A DNA stretch of 58,235 nt, from assembly GCA_905250885.1 (NCBI GenBank), contig CAJNOQ010000268.1, positions 1 through 58,235 of the forward strand, given 5' to 3'. A model generated the notes under the pieces. The model ran no database searches. It was given only the letters and a program-made list of their open reading frames with translations, and was not told where the DNA came from. Position 1 is the stretch's first letter; every line of letters begins with the position of its first letter. A program made the position numbers and the translations under genes. Below are positions 12,528 through 23,420 of this stretch, piece after piece. The stretch comes from Didymodactylos carnosus (taxonomy: Eukaryota > Rotifera > Eurotatoria > Philodinida > Philodinidae).

Positions 12528-13339
12528 ATGGAGAGTTTTTACAGAATCCCGTTTACATTTGTGCAATGCCCCAATATCAAGTTGAAAAAACCATCATGGT
12601 TTAGAAAACCATCTAATATGATGTAAGTATGTGGTTTTTCTGATAAACTAAACGTTTATTGTTTATACGTTGTTTCTTTCTTGTAGGGTATTCGCCACTT
12701 TATTATTGTCTTATTTTCTTGTTACGGCTGGTAAGTATAACATTTGAATTAATTTTTCGTTGTCTGTAAACTTTTATAACTATTTTAGGTATCATCTATG
12801 ATATTATTGTCGAGCCTCCAAGTGTTGGTAATATGGAGTTTCTGAATTTCGTGTGGGCTTATTGTATGATGCTTTTCTCTTTCTAGGAAGTACTACAGAT
12901 GAATATGGACACCATAAACCGGTGTGTATTCTAATATTATTCTAGTTGATTTCTTATGTTTATATTCTATTTATTTTCCAGGTAGCTTTTATGGCTTGGC
13001 GTATAAATGGACAATATATAATGGAAGGTATAACAAACTGATGTTTATTTGAGAAGAGTAATCTTTCACGTAAGTTTACCCCTGTATAATTTAGGTTTAG
13101 CTGCTTCATTCATGTTTTCACTTGGTGGAATTGGATTTATTTTATTGGATTTGACCAATAAGCCAAGCATGCCGAAATTAAATCGTATACTAATGCTGTT
13201 ATGTTCATTTATATTTATACTAATTGCATTTTTTACAACAAAAATATTCATCAGAATTAAAATGCCGTAAGTACTATAATGTTCACTGCTACATCATAAC
13301 TACATATATTTATATGATTCTAGGAGTTACATGAATTAA
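12528..13339 (+). CDS. OSTC: Oligosaccharyltransferase complex subunit OSTC (DC2)
   Basis: Small membrane subunit of the STT3A oligosaccharyltransferase, which links the enzyme to the translocon in the ER membrane for co-translational N-glycosylation. Seven exons (12528-12622, 12687-12730, 12789-12827, 12887-12921, 12982-13027, 13095-13266, 13324-13339) join into 148 residues; human OSTC has 149. The start MESFYRIPFTFVQCPNIKLK matches the family's [20 protein letters not shown]. Later landmarks are IIYDIIVEPPSVGSTTDEYG, AWRINGQYIMEGLAASFMFS and the last hydrophobic helix after PKLNRILMLL. Three membrane segments are expected and seen. Introns are 55-67 nt with good GT-AG signals. Exon 4 is only 35 nt and the last coding exon 16 nt. 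Confidence 0.97.
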
Positions 13340-14432
13340 ACCATTTTGTTCAAATAGCAAAAAAAAACTCAACATTTCATACTTTTGGGAGGATTTTTAT
13401 TTATATTTCGTTATTTATTTGTTTGTAGTGTATTTTTTATACGTCATCTTGATTGTTACTATCAGTTTTTCTTTTATTGTTTTGTTATTATTGTTGAAAA
13501 CTACATCGTATTTTTTTCCTAGTTAATAAAAAAATATGTTAGAAGAGGATTATTATTGACTCTTTCACGCATCAAAGCTGAGATCGAAAAATTCTTTACA
13601 ATATGTTCTTAAAAACATTAAACCAAATAAAACGCCTTGTTTGATTACTTTGCACGGTTAAAAGAGTAATAATAATTTGGATTATTAGTTCTGAACAGAT
13701 TTTGCTATTGAATCTCAAACATCTTGCCTATTCATCCTGCTATACGGTCGTGAAGCATAACGGACAAGATGAAGCGCAAATTAAATAGTTTTTCAAGTAG
13801 CTGTTATAGAATAATGCTTGGAATTAAGCGTAGAGATCATATTTCAAATGTCACCATATACAACAGACTAGGTGTGGACATGCTTATAAAGACAATTGTT
13901 AAAAGACAGCTCGAATGGGTAAAACATATTTGTAGACACTCAGATGCTGAGCCCTTGAAAAAATTTGACTTATATCAACCAATACATCGTACAAACAATC
14001 CAGGGAATCAGCCACAAGACTATCTTGGTTATGTGTTGAACTTACTCAACAATGGTATTTGCGATAAGAAGTATTGGAAAGTGATGGACATTGTAGATGA
14101 TGCTAAGAGTGAGCACAAATGGAAGAAGATCGTGGTCGTCTGCTTGAGAGCAGCCGAGTAACGATGATGATCTCAACAGGAAAAATATATACATTTTTAA
14201 TTGTACTTGTTAACATATATTTTAGCATATTCCTTACATAAGATGAACACCTGAAAATTTTGTATCAAATAAAAGTTATTATATGCGCTATTTTTTATTT
14301 ACCGTAAACCTAAAAGTGTCATACATTTTTTTGGGGTTTCTGATACACTACAATGCAACGAGAAAAAAGTTACAAGTTAAAAAGTCAAAAGATCCAAGAG
14401 ACAGTTGATATTATTTATTCTATTGTCAGATA
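13340..14432. other. Intergenic region with LINE remnant
   Basis: The stretch between OSTC and the secreted-protein gene contains only the LINE C-terminal fragment (13737-14163) and its AT-rich 3' flank. Upstream of the fragment (13560-13736) the sequence looks like more of the same decayed element but is too broken to translate. Confidence 0.5.
13737..14163 (+). pseudogene. C-terminal fragment of a LINE reverse transcriptase
   Basis: The sequence opens with LLYGREA, the equivalent of the 'LLYGCExW' block near the end of many non-LTR reverse transcriptases. After stops and a frameshift it continues as a 130-codon open frame: SCYRIMLGIKRRDHISNVTI, then KRQLEWVKHICRHSDAEPLK. These match the 'CYRRILGIxWxDxxxN...RRLRWxGHVxR' C-terminal region of RTE/CR1-like LINE proteins. 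No polymerase palm motif (YADD) lies upstream. It is therefore a 5'-truncated, dead copy. GATGAT repeats just after the stop (14163-14172) may be the element's tail. Confidence 0.75.
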
Positions 14433-15611
14433 TTAGGCTTTTTTTATTGATGTTATTTTTGCCACTGGAGTTGTTGTTCGATTTGTTTCTTTTTGTGTTG
14501 TTACTTTTGAGTTTGATTGAGTTGTTGTTGAGTCAGTGGCTGTTGATGTTGAATGTGAATTCCAGAATTTTATACCAATACATAATTCTGCTAGTGCATA
14601 CCGTGACCATTCTCCGTGCTCTTCGCACTGTTTGCAGTGAGGTCCAAAGCCAAATGGGTAGACAGCATAAACCGAATTTGGAGGATATAATGCTAAATCA
14701 CCTTGTTTAATTTCACCCCATTCAGTGACAAGACGAGGGTATCCACGTAGTAAATCGGCATCACAACGAACAGTCTCACAAACAGATAACTGAGTCCAAA
14801 GACCTGAAAAATAGTTATATTTATTATTTTATAAGCATCACGGTAGGAACAGATATGTTTCAATTCGATAATTTCTCGAAAGAATTTAAAATTGCTCCAT
14901 GTTTGGGACGAAACTACAGCATATTTGGTTTACATCATATCGTATCACTTTTTCTATCTAATAAAATATAGTGATAGCGCTCATTAGACCCTTCAAAAAA
15001 TCTACCAGTTTAGACTCTCCAAAAACATATTTAAAAACCTGATATATAACCCTACCATTTCTACATGTTCGACAAAATTTCATTCCCTCCGGTTGTGAAC
15101 GTCGTTCATAAACAGCAACGGCCAAATCGGGCACACTTTCAAGATATTCAGGAAATTTCGTTCGCCTGTCGGGTTCATCAATTCTTAATCGACGAAATTC
15201 AAATGGTACAACCATTTGTGATTCAGCTTGTTGTAATAAATCAGTTGTACAACCGGATAATTGTGCCACATAGTTTCGCTTCATCATCGATGTTAACAAT
15301 TGTTGAGATTCATTAACAGTTTTTTGTTCTTGTTGCTGATGTTGAAATGGTTTCAAATCAATATAGGATAATGGTACAGGTATCGAAGGTGTTAACGGAT
15401 CAAGAGGAGGAGAATTACCATTATCCGTTAATAGATTATTTTGTTCAAGCATTCGTAAATTTCTAAATAATACAGAATCATCTGATGATTTTGTTTGATT
15501 TGTTTCATGTGATTTGCTCAACATATTTGTATCAATAATAATACAGGCTGGAATTGAGTACGAATAATGAACCAAGATAGAAATTTTCAAGAGAACAAAG
15601 ATCAGACGCAT
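14433..15611 (-). CDS. Secreted Cys-containing protein, sushi-like spacing, unrecognised
   Basis: Two exons (15611-15056 and 14803-14433) joined over a 252-nt GT-AG intron give 308 residues. The N-terminus is a clear signal peptide (MRLIFVLLKISILVHYSYS, then IPAC). A Gln/Pro/Ser-rich, probably disordered stretch follows (~30-120), then FEFRRLRIDEPDRRTKFPEY. A Cys-rich core comes next, spelled FCRTCRNGLWTQLSVCETVR across the splice, continuing to FGFGPHCKQCEEHGEWSRYA. The 'C..G.W......C..V.C' spacing resembles the end of a sushi/CCP module, but I would not assign the family. The tail (~265-308) is Thr/Ser-rich, as in O-glycosylated extracellular proteins. No membrane anchor is visible. The plus-strand open frame at 14405-14710 is a shadow of exon 2. 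Function unknown; existence supported by signal peptide, clean splice and conserved-looking cysteines. Confidence 0.75.
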
Positions 15612-16591
15612 TTTTTTAAACGTTAAAAATTTTAGTATGATGATCGGACAAAAATAAAACCAAAAAGTGAAGTTGTTACTTCTTTTTTTTCACGCAAAAG
15701 CCAAACATAATCTGCTAATCCATAGTTAAACAATTTAGATAGACAAATGATACAGATGAGCAAGTGTCCAGACGTGTGAAAGATGTAAACATATACACGT
15801 ACATGTTCAAATATCAAAATTGCTTCTTGCTTTACGCCATAGAATTAACGTGTAGATGAATTTTTTCTTTATATATAAAATATAAGTAGCCATTTAGTGT
15901 TAATCTTTTATTTTATTCTTCTTTTTCTTTCTTTGATCGAGCAATAGGATAAAAGAGTATTATGCAGTTCTTTGTAACAATGATGTAAAACATTTCAATA
16001 TCAAATATTCCATATTAAAGCTCAATTCAGTTAGAAATGAACGTGAAAATCTTATACTTTTTAAATAAAGTTTAAGTATTTTTTGCAGTCACTTGGCTGA
16101 TACTAAGATACTTGAAGTCGCATATCTTCATCTGATCGCATTTCTGAACAGACATTTAAAATTAGCTCTTCTCTTGGAGTAGAAGACGATTTCTTAAAGA
16201 TAGGTTTGTTGAATTCTATAATTCTGTAATGCAGAAAATAGACAAATGGAAATAAAAATAAATATTTCCAACATGCTTTCAGAGGCGTCTCGATTGGAGA
16301 TAGACGAGAAGAGTAACCACCCTATGTTACAAAAAGATTTTTGGCTCCCATTTTGTTTTAATTCTCTCTCTCCTTTTATGGCTTCGGGACGCCTCTGCAC
16401 ACTATCAAGACATACTATACTGTTACTAAAATGTTTTAAAATCAGAATCTGCTTCTTGTTGAATGAACGTTTGTTATATTGATCGTATCATCTGTAATAT
16501 TATTTATATTTCTCGAATAATGCATAGTTTATGTGTTAACAATATAAAAATAAAGTAACAAAAACAACTTAAAAAAGAAACCATAATTCTT
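15612..16591. other. Intergenic region with a mini inverted-repeat element
   Basis: The gap between the secreted-protein gene and the 3' end of EIF1AD has no gene. It contains the 118-bp CAGAGGCG-ended element at 16280-16397 and otherwise AT-rich sequence with no recognised feature. Confidence 0.5.
16280..16397. mobile_element. 118-bp mini-element with CAGAGGCGTCYCGA ends
   Basis: Terminal inverted repeats CAGAGGCGTCTCGA (left) and TCGGGACGCCTCTG (right) match at 13 of 14 positions. The CAG start is usual for hAT-type ends. Flanks do not show a convincing 8-bp duplication, so the insertion is probably old. The interior encodes nothing. A similar element with CAGAGGCGG ends lies in the TBK1 intron at 48115-48236. 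Confidence 0.6.
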
Positions 16592-18444
16592 CTACGACTG
16601 TCTACTATTGAGTGATTTTCCTTCGTATTTATCATGATTATTCTCTTCTTCATTATCGGACTCATCTGTATCCGATTGATCAGGTGGTAGAAGATCATCT
16701 GATATTTGTGTATCACTGTTTTTATCCATCTTTTCTTGATCATCCAATGCGTCAGTAAATTCTTTTGGCCTTAATAGAAATCATAAAATATACGCGAACT
16801 AACATCTAATGCTAAATTTGCATACCATAAATTTTGTGATCGTATATAACGAATATTGTCTTTTAATAACACTTGAACTATTTCTGCTTTAACTTTATCA
16901 CCTTCTTTAATATCTTCAACTATCACATAATCACCTGGAATAAGAGACAAGCAGATAACTTACATGAACGCTACAAACTATCAAGCCAGATGGCGTTGCA
17001 TAAGAAACTTCGAGCAAACTTCTATTTTTTTGGAAACTGACTTGAGACAGATTTTATCAGGGATATATATAAGCATGCATCAGTTACAGTTTTTGGGCGG
17101 TTAAGTCTAGTGGTAAAATAAGTGTAACTTTGAAACTATAACTGTCATAACTGTTAGGAAAATATTTTAGAGTGAGTTAATGTTGCACGATTAGCATAGG
17201 TTTCAGAGTGAGGACAAAAAAAGAACATATATCTGACTCTTCTATAGAATTGGTCGAGGTTAGTTAAATTTTGATAAAAATCAATTTTTTTTCCTTTTTT
17301 TCCTATTCTTCCTTCTTTTGCTAGAATGGACGGTATGCGCAGATATTTGCCAAGTGAAAAGATGGACGACATCTTATTTGATACACTCCGAATAGAGTTT
17401 TTTTACAAATATATTATGAACCGAGACCGAAATGCTAAAAACGTTTTTTGGCAGTTTTACCCTTTTCTCAGTTACAGTTATGATAGTTATGGTTTTACAG
17501 TTAGATATATACAAGTATTGCCATGCTATAAGTAAACAGACTTACGAGGAAAGGTCCCCAAGTGTGCAATCGCTTTTTGCTTGAACTCTAGTAGACAATA
17601 GGTAATCGAGTTCGAATCTGACATCGGCTAGTACTGCTAGGCCTCCAGAGACCGAGTTTCTGAAAAACTAGGTTTTCAGAAACTAAAAAATGAACAAAAC
17701 CTTTCTTAATGAGGCATGATTGTAGGCCGCAACGTTCTGATTAAAATGAGACATCTCCCAGCTGTACACAACCTTTCTTTGCAAAGTTATAGAATTTACA
17801 CGAAAAGCCCTAAATGTTCATTGTCAGCTCAAAGCTACAGAAATAAGAAATTAATTCAGGGCTTTTCGTGTAAATTCTATAACTTTGCAAAGAAAGGTTG
17901 TGTACAGCTGGGAGATATCTCATTTTAATCAGAACGTTGCGGCCTACAATCATGCCTCATTAAGAAAGGTTTTGTTCATTTTTTATTTTCTGAAAACCTA
18001 GTTTTTCAGAAACTCGGTCTCTGGAGGCCTGGCAGTACAAATCGATGTCAGATTCGAATTTAGCGCAGTCGATTACCTATTGTCTGTTAGAGTTCAAGCA
18101 AAAAGCGATTGCACACTTGGGGACCTTTCCTCGTTAGTGGAATATGAATTGTTTTACATCTTCTTGAAATTTAGATGATGAATTAATAAATACCTCGTTT
18201 AATATAGATTGTATTACGAAATTTTGTTGGCATAGTAACTAAAAATGTGTTACCATCTGGTGTGATGACTTCATGTAAGTTATTGCCACGAGGCGCCACA
18301 ATCTATTAAAAAAGGCGATCAAATTAATATTTCTAAGGTGTTAAGTCTAGAACATACCTTCACAACATACGATTTTTCATTGGGTAATAAATAATTTTGA
18401 AGAGTTTCATTCACTACATATTTTTTTTTGGTTGCGGCAGACAT
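16592..18444 (-). CDS. EIF1AD: eIF-1A domain-containing protein EIF1AD
   Basis: Nuclear OB-fold protein of the eIF1A family (EIF1AD/haponin), linked to late 40S ribosome maturation and stress response. Four exons (18444-18358, 18302-18194, 16934-16826, 16769-16592) give 160 residues; human has 165. The start is MSAATKKKYVVNETLQNYLL. The OB fold is visible as VAPRGNNLHEVITPDGNTFL, TMPTKFRNTIYIKRGDYVIV, then EGDKVKAEIVQVLLKD and WPKEF. The C-terminal ~50 residues are acidic (SDTDESDNEEENNHD), as in the family. Introns 1 and 3 are 55-56 nt, but intron 2 is about 1,259 nt because it carries a ~590-bp palindromic element. All splice joints keep frame and reproduce family sequence on both sides. 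Upstream, the divergent spacing to USP22-like is only 324 bp. Confidence 0.95.
17544..18134. repeat. Large palindromic element inside EIF1AD intron 2
   Basis: The left arm (about 17544-17811) and right arm (about 17858-18134) are near-perfect inverted copies separated by only ~46 bp. Outer ends are CGAGGAAAGGTCCCCAAGTG and its complement. Each end is flanked by TTA (left ...CTTA/CGAGG, right CCTCG/TTAG), compatible with a 3-bp target duplication of the kind made by PIF/Harbinger elements; this superfamily guess is weak. No coding sequence. In the EIF1AD pre-mRNA it would fold into a hairpin of roughly 270 bp. Confidence 0.85.
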
Positions 18445-18768
18445 ATTTTGTAATGAAAACTGTTTGTTTCTCTGTTGAGCATGAATTTGAAAAAAGAAAT
18501 GAAATTTAAGCTTAACTTATTCTCAAAGTTTACTTCCAATTAATTCCAATTGGAATATTAAGTGTACTAAGTTGTGAAATCACTCAAAAATAGAAACGAT
18601 AGAGTTAAAAAACACTATACGCTGTTTATTCTATATATTCATTTAATAATATTAACGAAAAAAAACACAACATCAAGAAAAAAACACAATGAATGTCCAG
18701 CATTCACTCGACAACAACAAACAAAAAACAAAATAAAAGAGAGAAGAAAATAATCAACAAAATTTTTC
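18445..18768. other. Intergenic gap EIF1AD / USP22-like
   Basis: This 324-bp AT-rich spacer separates the EIF1AD start from the USP22-like stop. It probably holds the 3' UTR of the latter and the promoter of the former. No discrete site is identified. Confidence 0.5.
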
Positions 18769-21271
18769 CTAAACAAAACCGTTTTCATTTGTTATTGAAT
18801 CGAATCGTTGATAAAATAGAAGATAACTAAAAATATTTTTTATTATGATAAATACAGGTATAAATATAAAATAAAATTTTTCTTACCATTCGCTATTAAA
18901 TACTTCTTCATTATTTACTTCTGATACCAGATGATCATCACAACGAAACCAACGATTGTGATTTAATTTAATATAACAAATATAATGACCTGTTTCAGCT
19001 GATAATCCAAAATGACTAATAACAGCAAATAAAAAATACATGTTATTATTTTTAGCTGCTATTTGTTGTTTATTATCATTCGTTTCATTTTGAGTCGATG
19101 ATAAATATGGTGTCAAATCAAAATATTCAGAAAAAGCAACATGTGAAGAAATTTTTTTTCGTGAACGTGAACGTGATTTTTTTATATATTGAAAACGCTA
19201 AATATAAAATAAATAAGAAAATTCAAGAAAGGATTAAAAATAGCCCATTATTAAGTTTAGTGTGTTTACTTTTAAATGAAAACATGCAACAACAGGTGCT
19301 TGAGCAATAGTCAATTTAATCGTTGCTGACATGGACAATTTACAATGATCACAATAGAAATTATTTAACGTTTCGGAATGTGTAAATCTATTCGATGAAA
19401 AATGATAATAAATTTAAAAATAAAATAAAATAAAATTCTTACCTTCGCAGACACGTTTCTAGTGTAAAAATTTCGTTTGTACCATCTTGAATAAAAATAA
19501 ATATAAGACAAAATATATTTTGTTGAAAAAAAGAACACATACTAGTACAATTGGTCGAATCCAATTGTAGCGATATATCGCGAATAGGATCTTTTTTTGT
19601 GGAAACATTTCTGAATGAAAAAAACAACATTATGAAGAAAAAAAAGAGATGAAGGCATTAAAGTGGATCAGAGATGGGCGAGTCACCACTTTTTCGAGTC
19701 CGAGTCAGCAGGCTTCGAGTCCAGGTTCGAGTCCGAGTCGCATAAAAAATTGACTCGAGCCATTTTCTAGTGGTAGTCTTCCTCTTGATTCATTTTTTCA
19801 AGACAGCTTACTACTCACTGTTGTTGTTTTAAGCATTCGTTTTTACTCATTCTGCTGAACACTTCCTAGGTGTTATCTCGACTCTTTTTTGCAAGTTGGA
19901 TCTAAAGATGGGCACCATATAATTCAATTCACATAAAAAACGTTTTCTAGGTCTTCAATCCTCTCATGGGACGCGATGTTCTATTTAGAATATTCTCAAA
20001 TCTCTCTCTCTCTCTGATAGTATATAACAAATATGTTTAACATCCTCATAATAATGTAAAGTTGCACGTGACTGACTCGAAAGTGACTCGAGTCAGTTTA
20101 TCAAGATTCTCGAGTCTTTCGTCTCGAGTCCGAGTCACAGAAAAATGTGACTCGAGTCGACTCGAGTCCGAGTCGTGACTCGAACTCGCCCATCTCTGAA
20201 GTGGATGAAGAGTGATAAATTCAGTGCGAATGATAAATGAAAATATGACAATCAATTCGATAAATCCCTCTTGTATTTTCACTAATTATTTTATTGTATT
20301 AAAATCATTATTCATTTTTTTTTTAATCTTACCCACATTTTGAACATGTCACATCAGATTGTAGTGATCCATTAAATATTTTATCAATCACACACGAACA
20401 ATTTTTACCATCTTTTGCTATCATTAAATAAAACAAATAATTGTCAATTATTTTGTTTAAAAAAGAAAAGTAGCTAAACGTACTTGCTTCTGTTGTATTT
20501 TGTGAATGAATAATGTTAAACAAAGCCATTAAAAATTCCTGAGCATCTTGTTCTTCAAAACCCGCTAGATGATTTTCATGTGTCCATATTAAATACAATA
20601 ATTGTGATGGTATATATGGATTTACCTCATGATGCGAATAAATCTAAACGATTATTACAGTTACACGAATATGAAAAATGATAGAATTGAGCGTAACTTA
20701 CTTCACTACATAATCGATTCATTTCACACAAAATACAATTCGAAATTGTTGAGTTTGTACTTGTGGAAACGATGTTGTCTTGTGTGTTATTCGAACAAAT
20801 ATGTTTATTTGATAAAAAATAATCACGCAAAACTAAAATTGAAACAGATAAAAAAAAAAAAATCAACGACTCAAAGTCTTTTATAATAAGCGCATACTTA
20901 CTAGGCAGATGAATAACAGCTTGCAATACACTATTCATAAAACAAGTATTGCTGAAAAAAAGCAGAAATTGTTGCATTAAATATTTCATATTAATCAAAA
21001 CTCACCCCAAATTGAGAATACCACAGACCCCTAAATAGAATATAAAAAGAATTAATAATATATGAAGTGCAATAAACTTTTATTTTTGTTTCTACATATT
21101 ACCATATAATTTCTTCTACAGTGAATAGATTATGAATATAGCATAGTTTAATTCAATATGATTAGTCATTCAATACGTACCATGCAAATTATTTTTCGTC
21201 ATTGTTCCATTTGGAATGTTTTCATTCTGATGTGGTTTTTTTGATTTTTCAAAAAATTTTTTGGTAATCAT
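18769..21271 (-). CDS. USP22: USP22/USP27X/USP51-type ubiquitin hydrolase, no ZnF-UBP
   Basis: C19 cysteine protease of the Ubp8/USP22 family, the SAGA-module enzyme removing ubiquitin from histone H2B. Eleven exons rebuild 379 residues: 21271-21181, 21030-21006 (25 nt), 20951-20902, 20832-20702, 20643-20484, 20417-20333, 19610-19543, 19485-19443, 19387-19270, 19197-18887, 18826-18769. The Cys box is VCGILNLGNTCFMNSVLQAV (Cys42), the His box GLSAETGHYICYIK (His328), then RWFRCDD and NSECYLLFYQR. Family landmarks include WTHENHLAGFEEQDAQEFLM and GSLQSDVTCSKCG. CxxC pairs for the finger subdomain are present (CILC, CSKC, CDHC). USP22 is about 525 residues with an N-terminal ZnF-UBP; here the Met at 21271 is preceded in frame by a stop and no upstream finger exon is visible, a short form like mammalian USP27X. 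Intron 6 (722 nt) contains a hAT-like element. Confidence 0.9.
19669..20198. mobile_element. Non-autonomous hAT-like element in USP22-like intron 6
   Basis: This 530-bp element has terminal inverted repeats CAGAGATGGGCGAGT (left) and its complement ACTCGCCCATCTCTG, imperfect only further in. It is flanked on both sides by the perfect 8-bp duplication AAGTGGAT (19661-19668 and 20199-20206). The 8-bp duplication and CAG ends indicate hAT. Subterminal regions on both sides are packed with GACTCGAGTC/GAGTCCGAGTC motifs, likely transposase-binding sites. There is no coding sequence. A (CT)n run lies near 20000. Confidence 0.92.
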
Positions 21272-22127
21272 ATGTTAATTTAAGTTTGTTATAAAAAAAA
21301 CAAAAAGAAAAAATCTAAAATGATCAAAACAATTGTAGGTCATCTTGTGAAACTTTTAATGACAACGAGGTGAGAAAAATAAAATAGTTATCAGTATGAG
21401 TCGTAAGAAACCTAGATGATGATCAAAAATGTTTACATATCAATGTTCTTATACTTTATAACTCCTACAAACCTCGAAATTATTCCGTTTTCTCAATAAT
21501 ACCGCAGAGATCTCCTTCGTTTTTTCATTACAGAGAAACACAGTTATCCCGTTTAACTTCAAAAAGAAACCAGAGCATATGATTAACCGACATTGACCAA
21601 GAGGACAAGGAAGTTCGATTATCAGATTCAACAATGCTCCTTTAATCGATAAGTCAATAGTCAAAGAAAGAGTTTGAAGAATTATGGACAGAAAACTTCA
21701 AAATATCTTCAAGTTATTAACCTCCGTACCTGATCGTTGCTTGTTTACACTAAGTTGTTAGAGGTGCACAAAAACATGGTACTTGTTTGTAGTATTAATA
21801 TACTTTTGTGTTAATGATAAAGGTGTCTGTTGAGCAAAACATATAACTACACAAGCAAACACGTTTCTCAAGCTCTGTTCATATCCAGATTTCATCTTTT
21901 CATAGTTTAGCCAATACAAGCTAGCACTACTTCGCCGTAACTTCATGAAATCACCATCAAGATGTATACGATGTTTCTGCCCTTCTTTAATTCGATCTAT
22001 AAAACACAAGTTCAAAATATGTGAACGAAATGCTATTTTAACTATTGTCAATTACAATTAATATTGAACCCTAAAGTCATGACGACTGCTTTAAGCCAAT
22101 AATGTAAATGACATACTAAGACGAAGC

Positions 22128-22217
22128 AAAGAATAACTTAAGTGACTTAAGTTATTCTTTTCTTTATTGGCAAGTTCATTAACTTACACACAGACTTAAG
22201 TTAATGAACTTGCCAAT
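22128..22217. repeat. Two adjacent perfect hairpins
   Basis: Hairpin 1 has a perfect 15-bp stem (22128-22142 with 22146-22160) and a TGA loop. Five bases later hairpin 2 has a perfect 21-bp stem (22166-22186 with 22197-22217) and a 10-nt loop. Both stems contain the sequence CTTAAGTTA. No coding or terminator function is evident. They could be the terminal structure of a transposon, or a processed small-RNA precursor, but neither is shown. Confidence 0.85.
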
Positions 22218-23420
22218 TATGATGAAACGAGCCTCGGGGCTTTTTGATTCCAACCATCCTACGAGATTTGTGTGACCGTAGTTGTATGTTATGAGGAATA
22301 TTTTTATTGGTAGAAAAGATACCAATGAATATTCAACTAAAAAATCTGCACAAAAAACTGCGGTGCGGGATTTACGACGGATGCGTTCGCTCGCATCTAC
22401 CGGAAACAGAAAATTTTGATTTTTCACCAGCAAAAAAAATTTTCTGCACCTATCGGAAAATTCTTTTTAATCGGCCACTGTGTCGCTGTACTACTCGGAA
22501 GGATCTTAGGAACTCATGGTCTAACTTCATCCGTTTTCACGCGCAGAGAGTTAAAAGGATGTTTTCTCTAACACTTTCTGCTTTTACTGAATGAAACACA
22601 AGAGAACGACAAACGGAAATGTGAGTCTCAATTTTAATTTACACGTTGTTTTTGAATTGTATACTTTTGATTAGAATAAATAAATTTAAGCAGTTCTGCC
22701 GTTGATAAGAAATAATTATAAATTTCAGTGAATGATAACGATGAGTTTAGACGAATTTTTAACTCATATCGCCTGCAATGATTTCTGTTGACATACGATT
22801 TCTTTTATCGCCAAATAAATGTTTCATGGCAGAAGGATGAGGAAGAGAATGCCTAATAGGTGGAAAAAATTTTTTTAAATCTTATATGAACAGGGGAAAA
22901 CCGGCAAAAGCAGAAAATGCTTAAAATGCGGACAAATAGCAGGCAGCGGACAAATTGTGGACCATCTGGCAACTCTGGTACACACACTGTACAGCCTGAA
23001 TATTACAATCTAATTGCAAGGTTACATTACTTTCTCAAATTTTTCTTGATGCATCGGTCACTCGTCTTCAAATGAGGCAGCTAAAAGCAATGCACAAGAC
23101 AATTTTATACAGTTAATGAACATCACAAACCAAGGAGGGGATCGCATAAGGTTGATAATCGATCTACTTCATTGTTATATCACTGGATAGCCCTTCAAAT
23201 TCTCTACAGAATGTATGTAAAATAACAGTTAACTGCAGTGCTTTGACAGTAGTAGGACACTTAGAGTAATTGCACATATACAATATAGTGGACAGTCCTC
23301 GCTTGTGTAACCCCTTTGTCCCTCATACAAGAAAATATACCTTTTTCTATTATATATCATTTTAGAACTCATGAAATTTGCCAGAAACCGACAAGTTCAA
23401 AATTTCAAGATCGATGTGAC

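Noticed and set aside
14405..14710. Leu-rich plus-strand frame of 101 codons
   Set aside because: It lies antisense to exon 2 of the secreted-protein gene, whose Thr/Asn/Gln codons read as Leu/Val on the other strand.
21758..22051. Minus-strand frame upstream of the USP22-like gene, with an acceptor-like site, as a missing ZnF-UBP exon
   Set aside because: The peptide lacks the Cys/His pattern of a ZnF-UBP, and the USP22-like first exon has an in-frame stop before its Met.
22307..22594. 95-codon plus-strand frame
   Set aside because: Overlapped by an equally long minus-strand frame, no motif, in a repeat-rich gene-free area.
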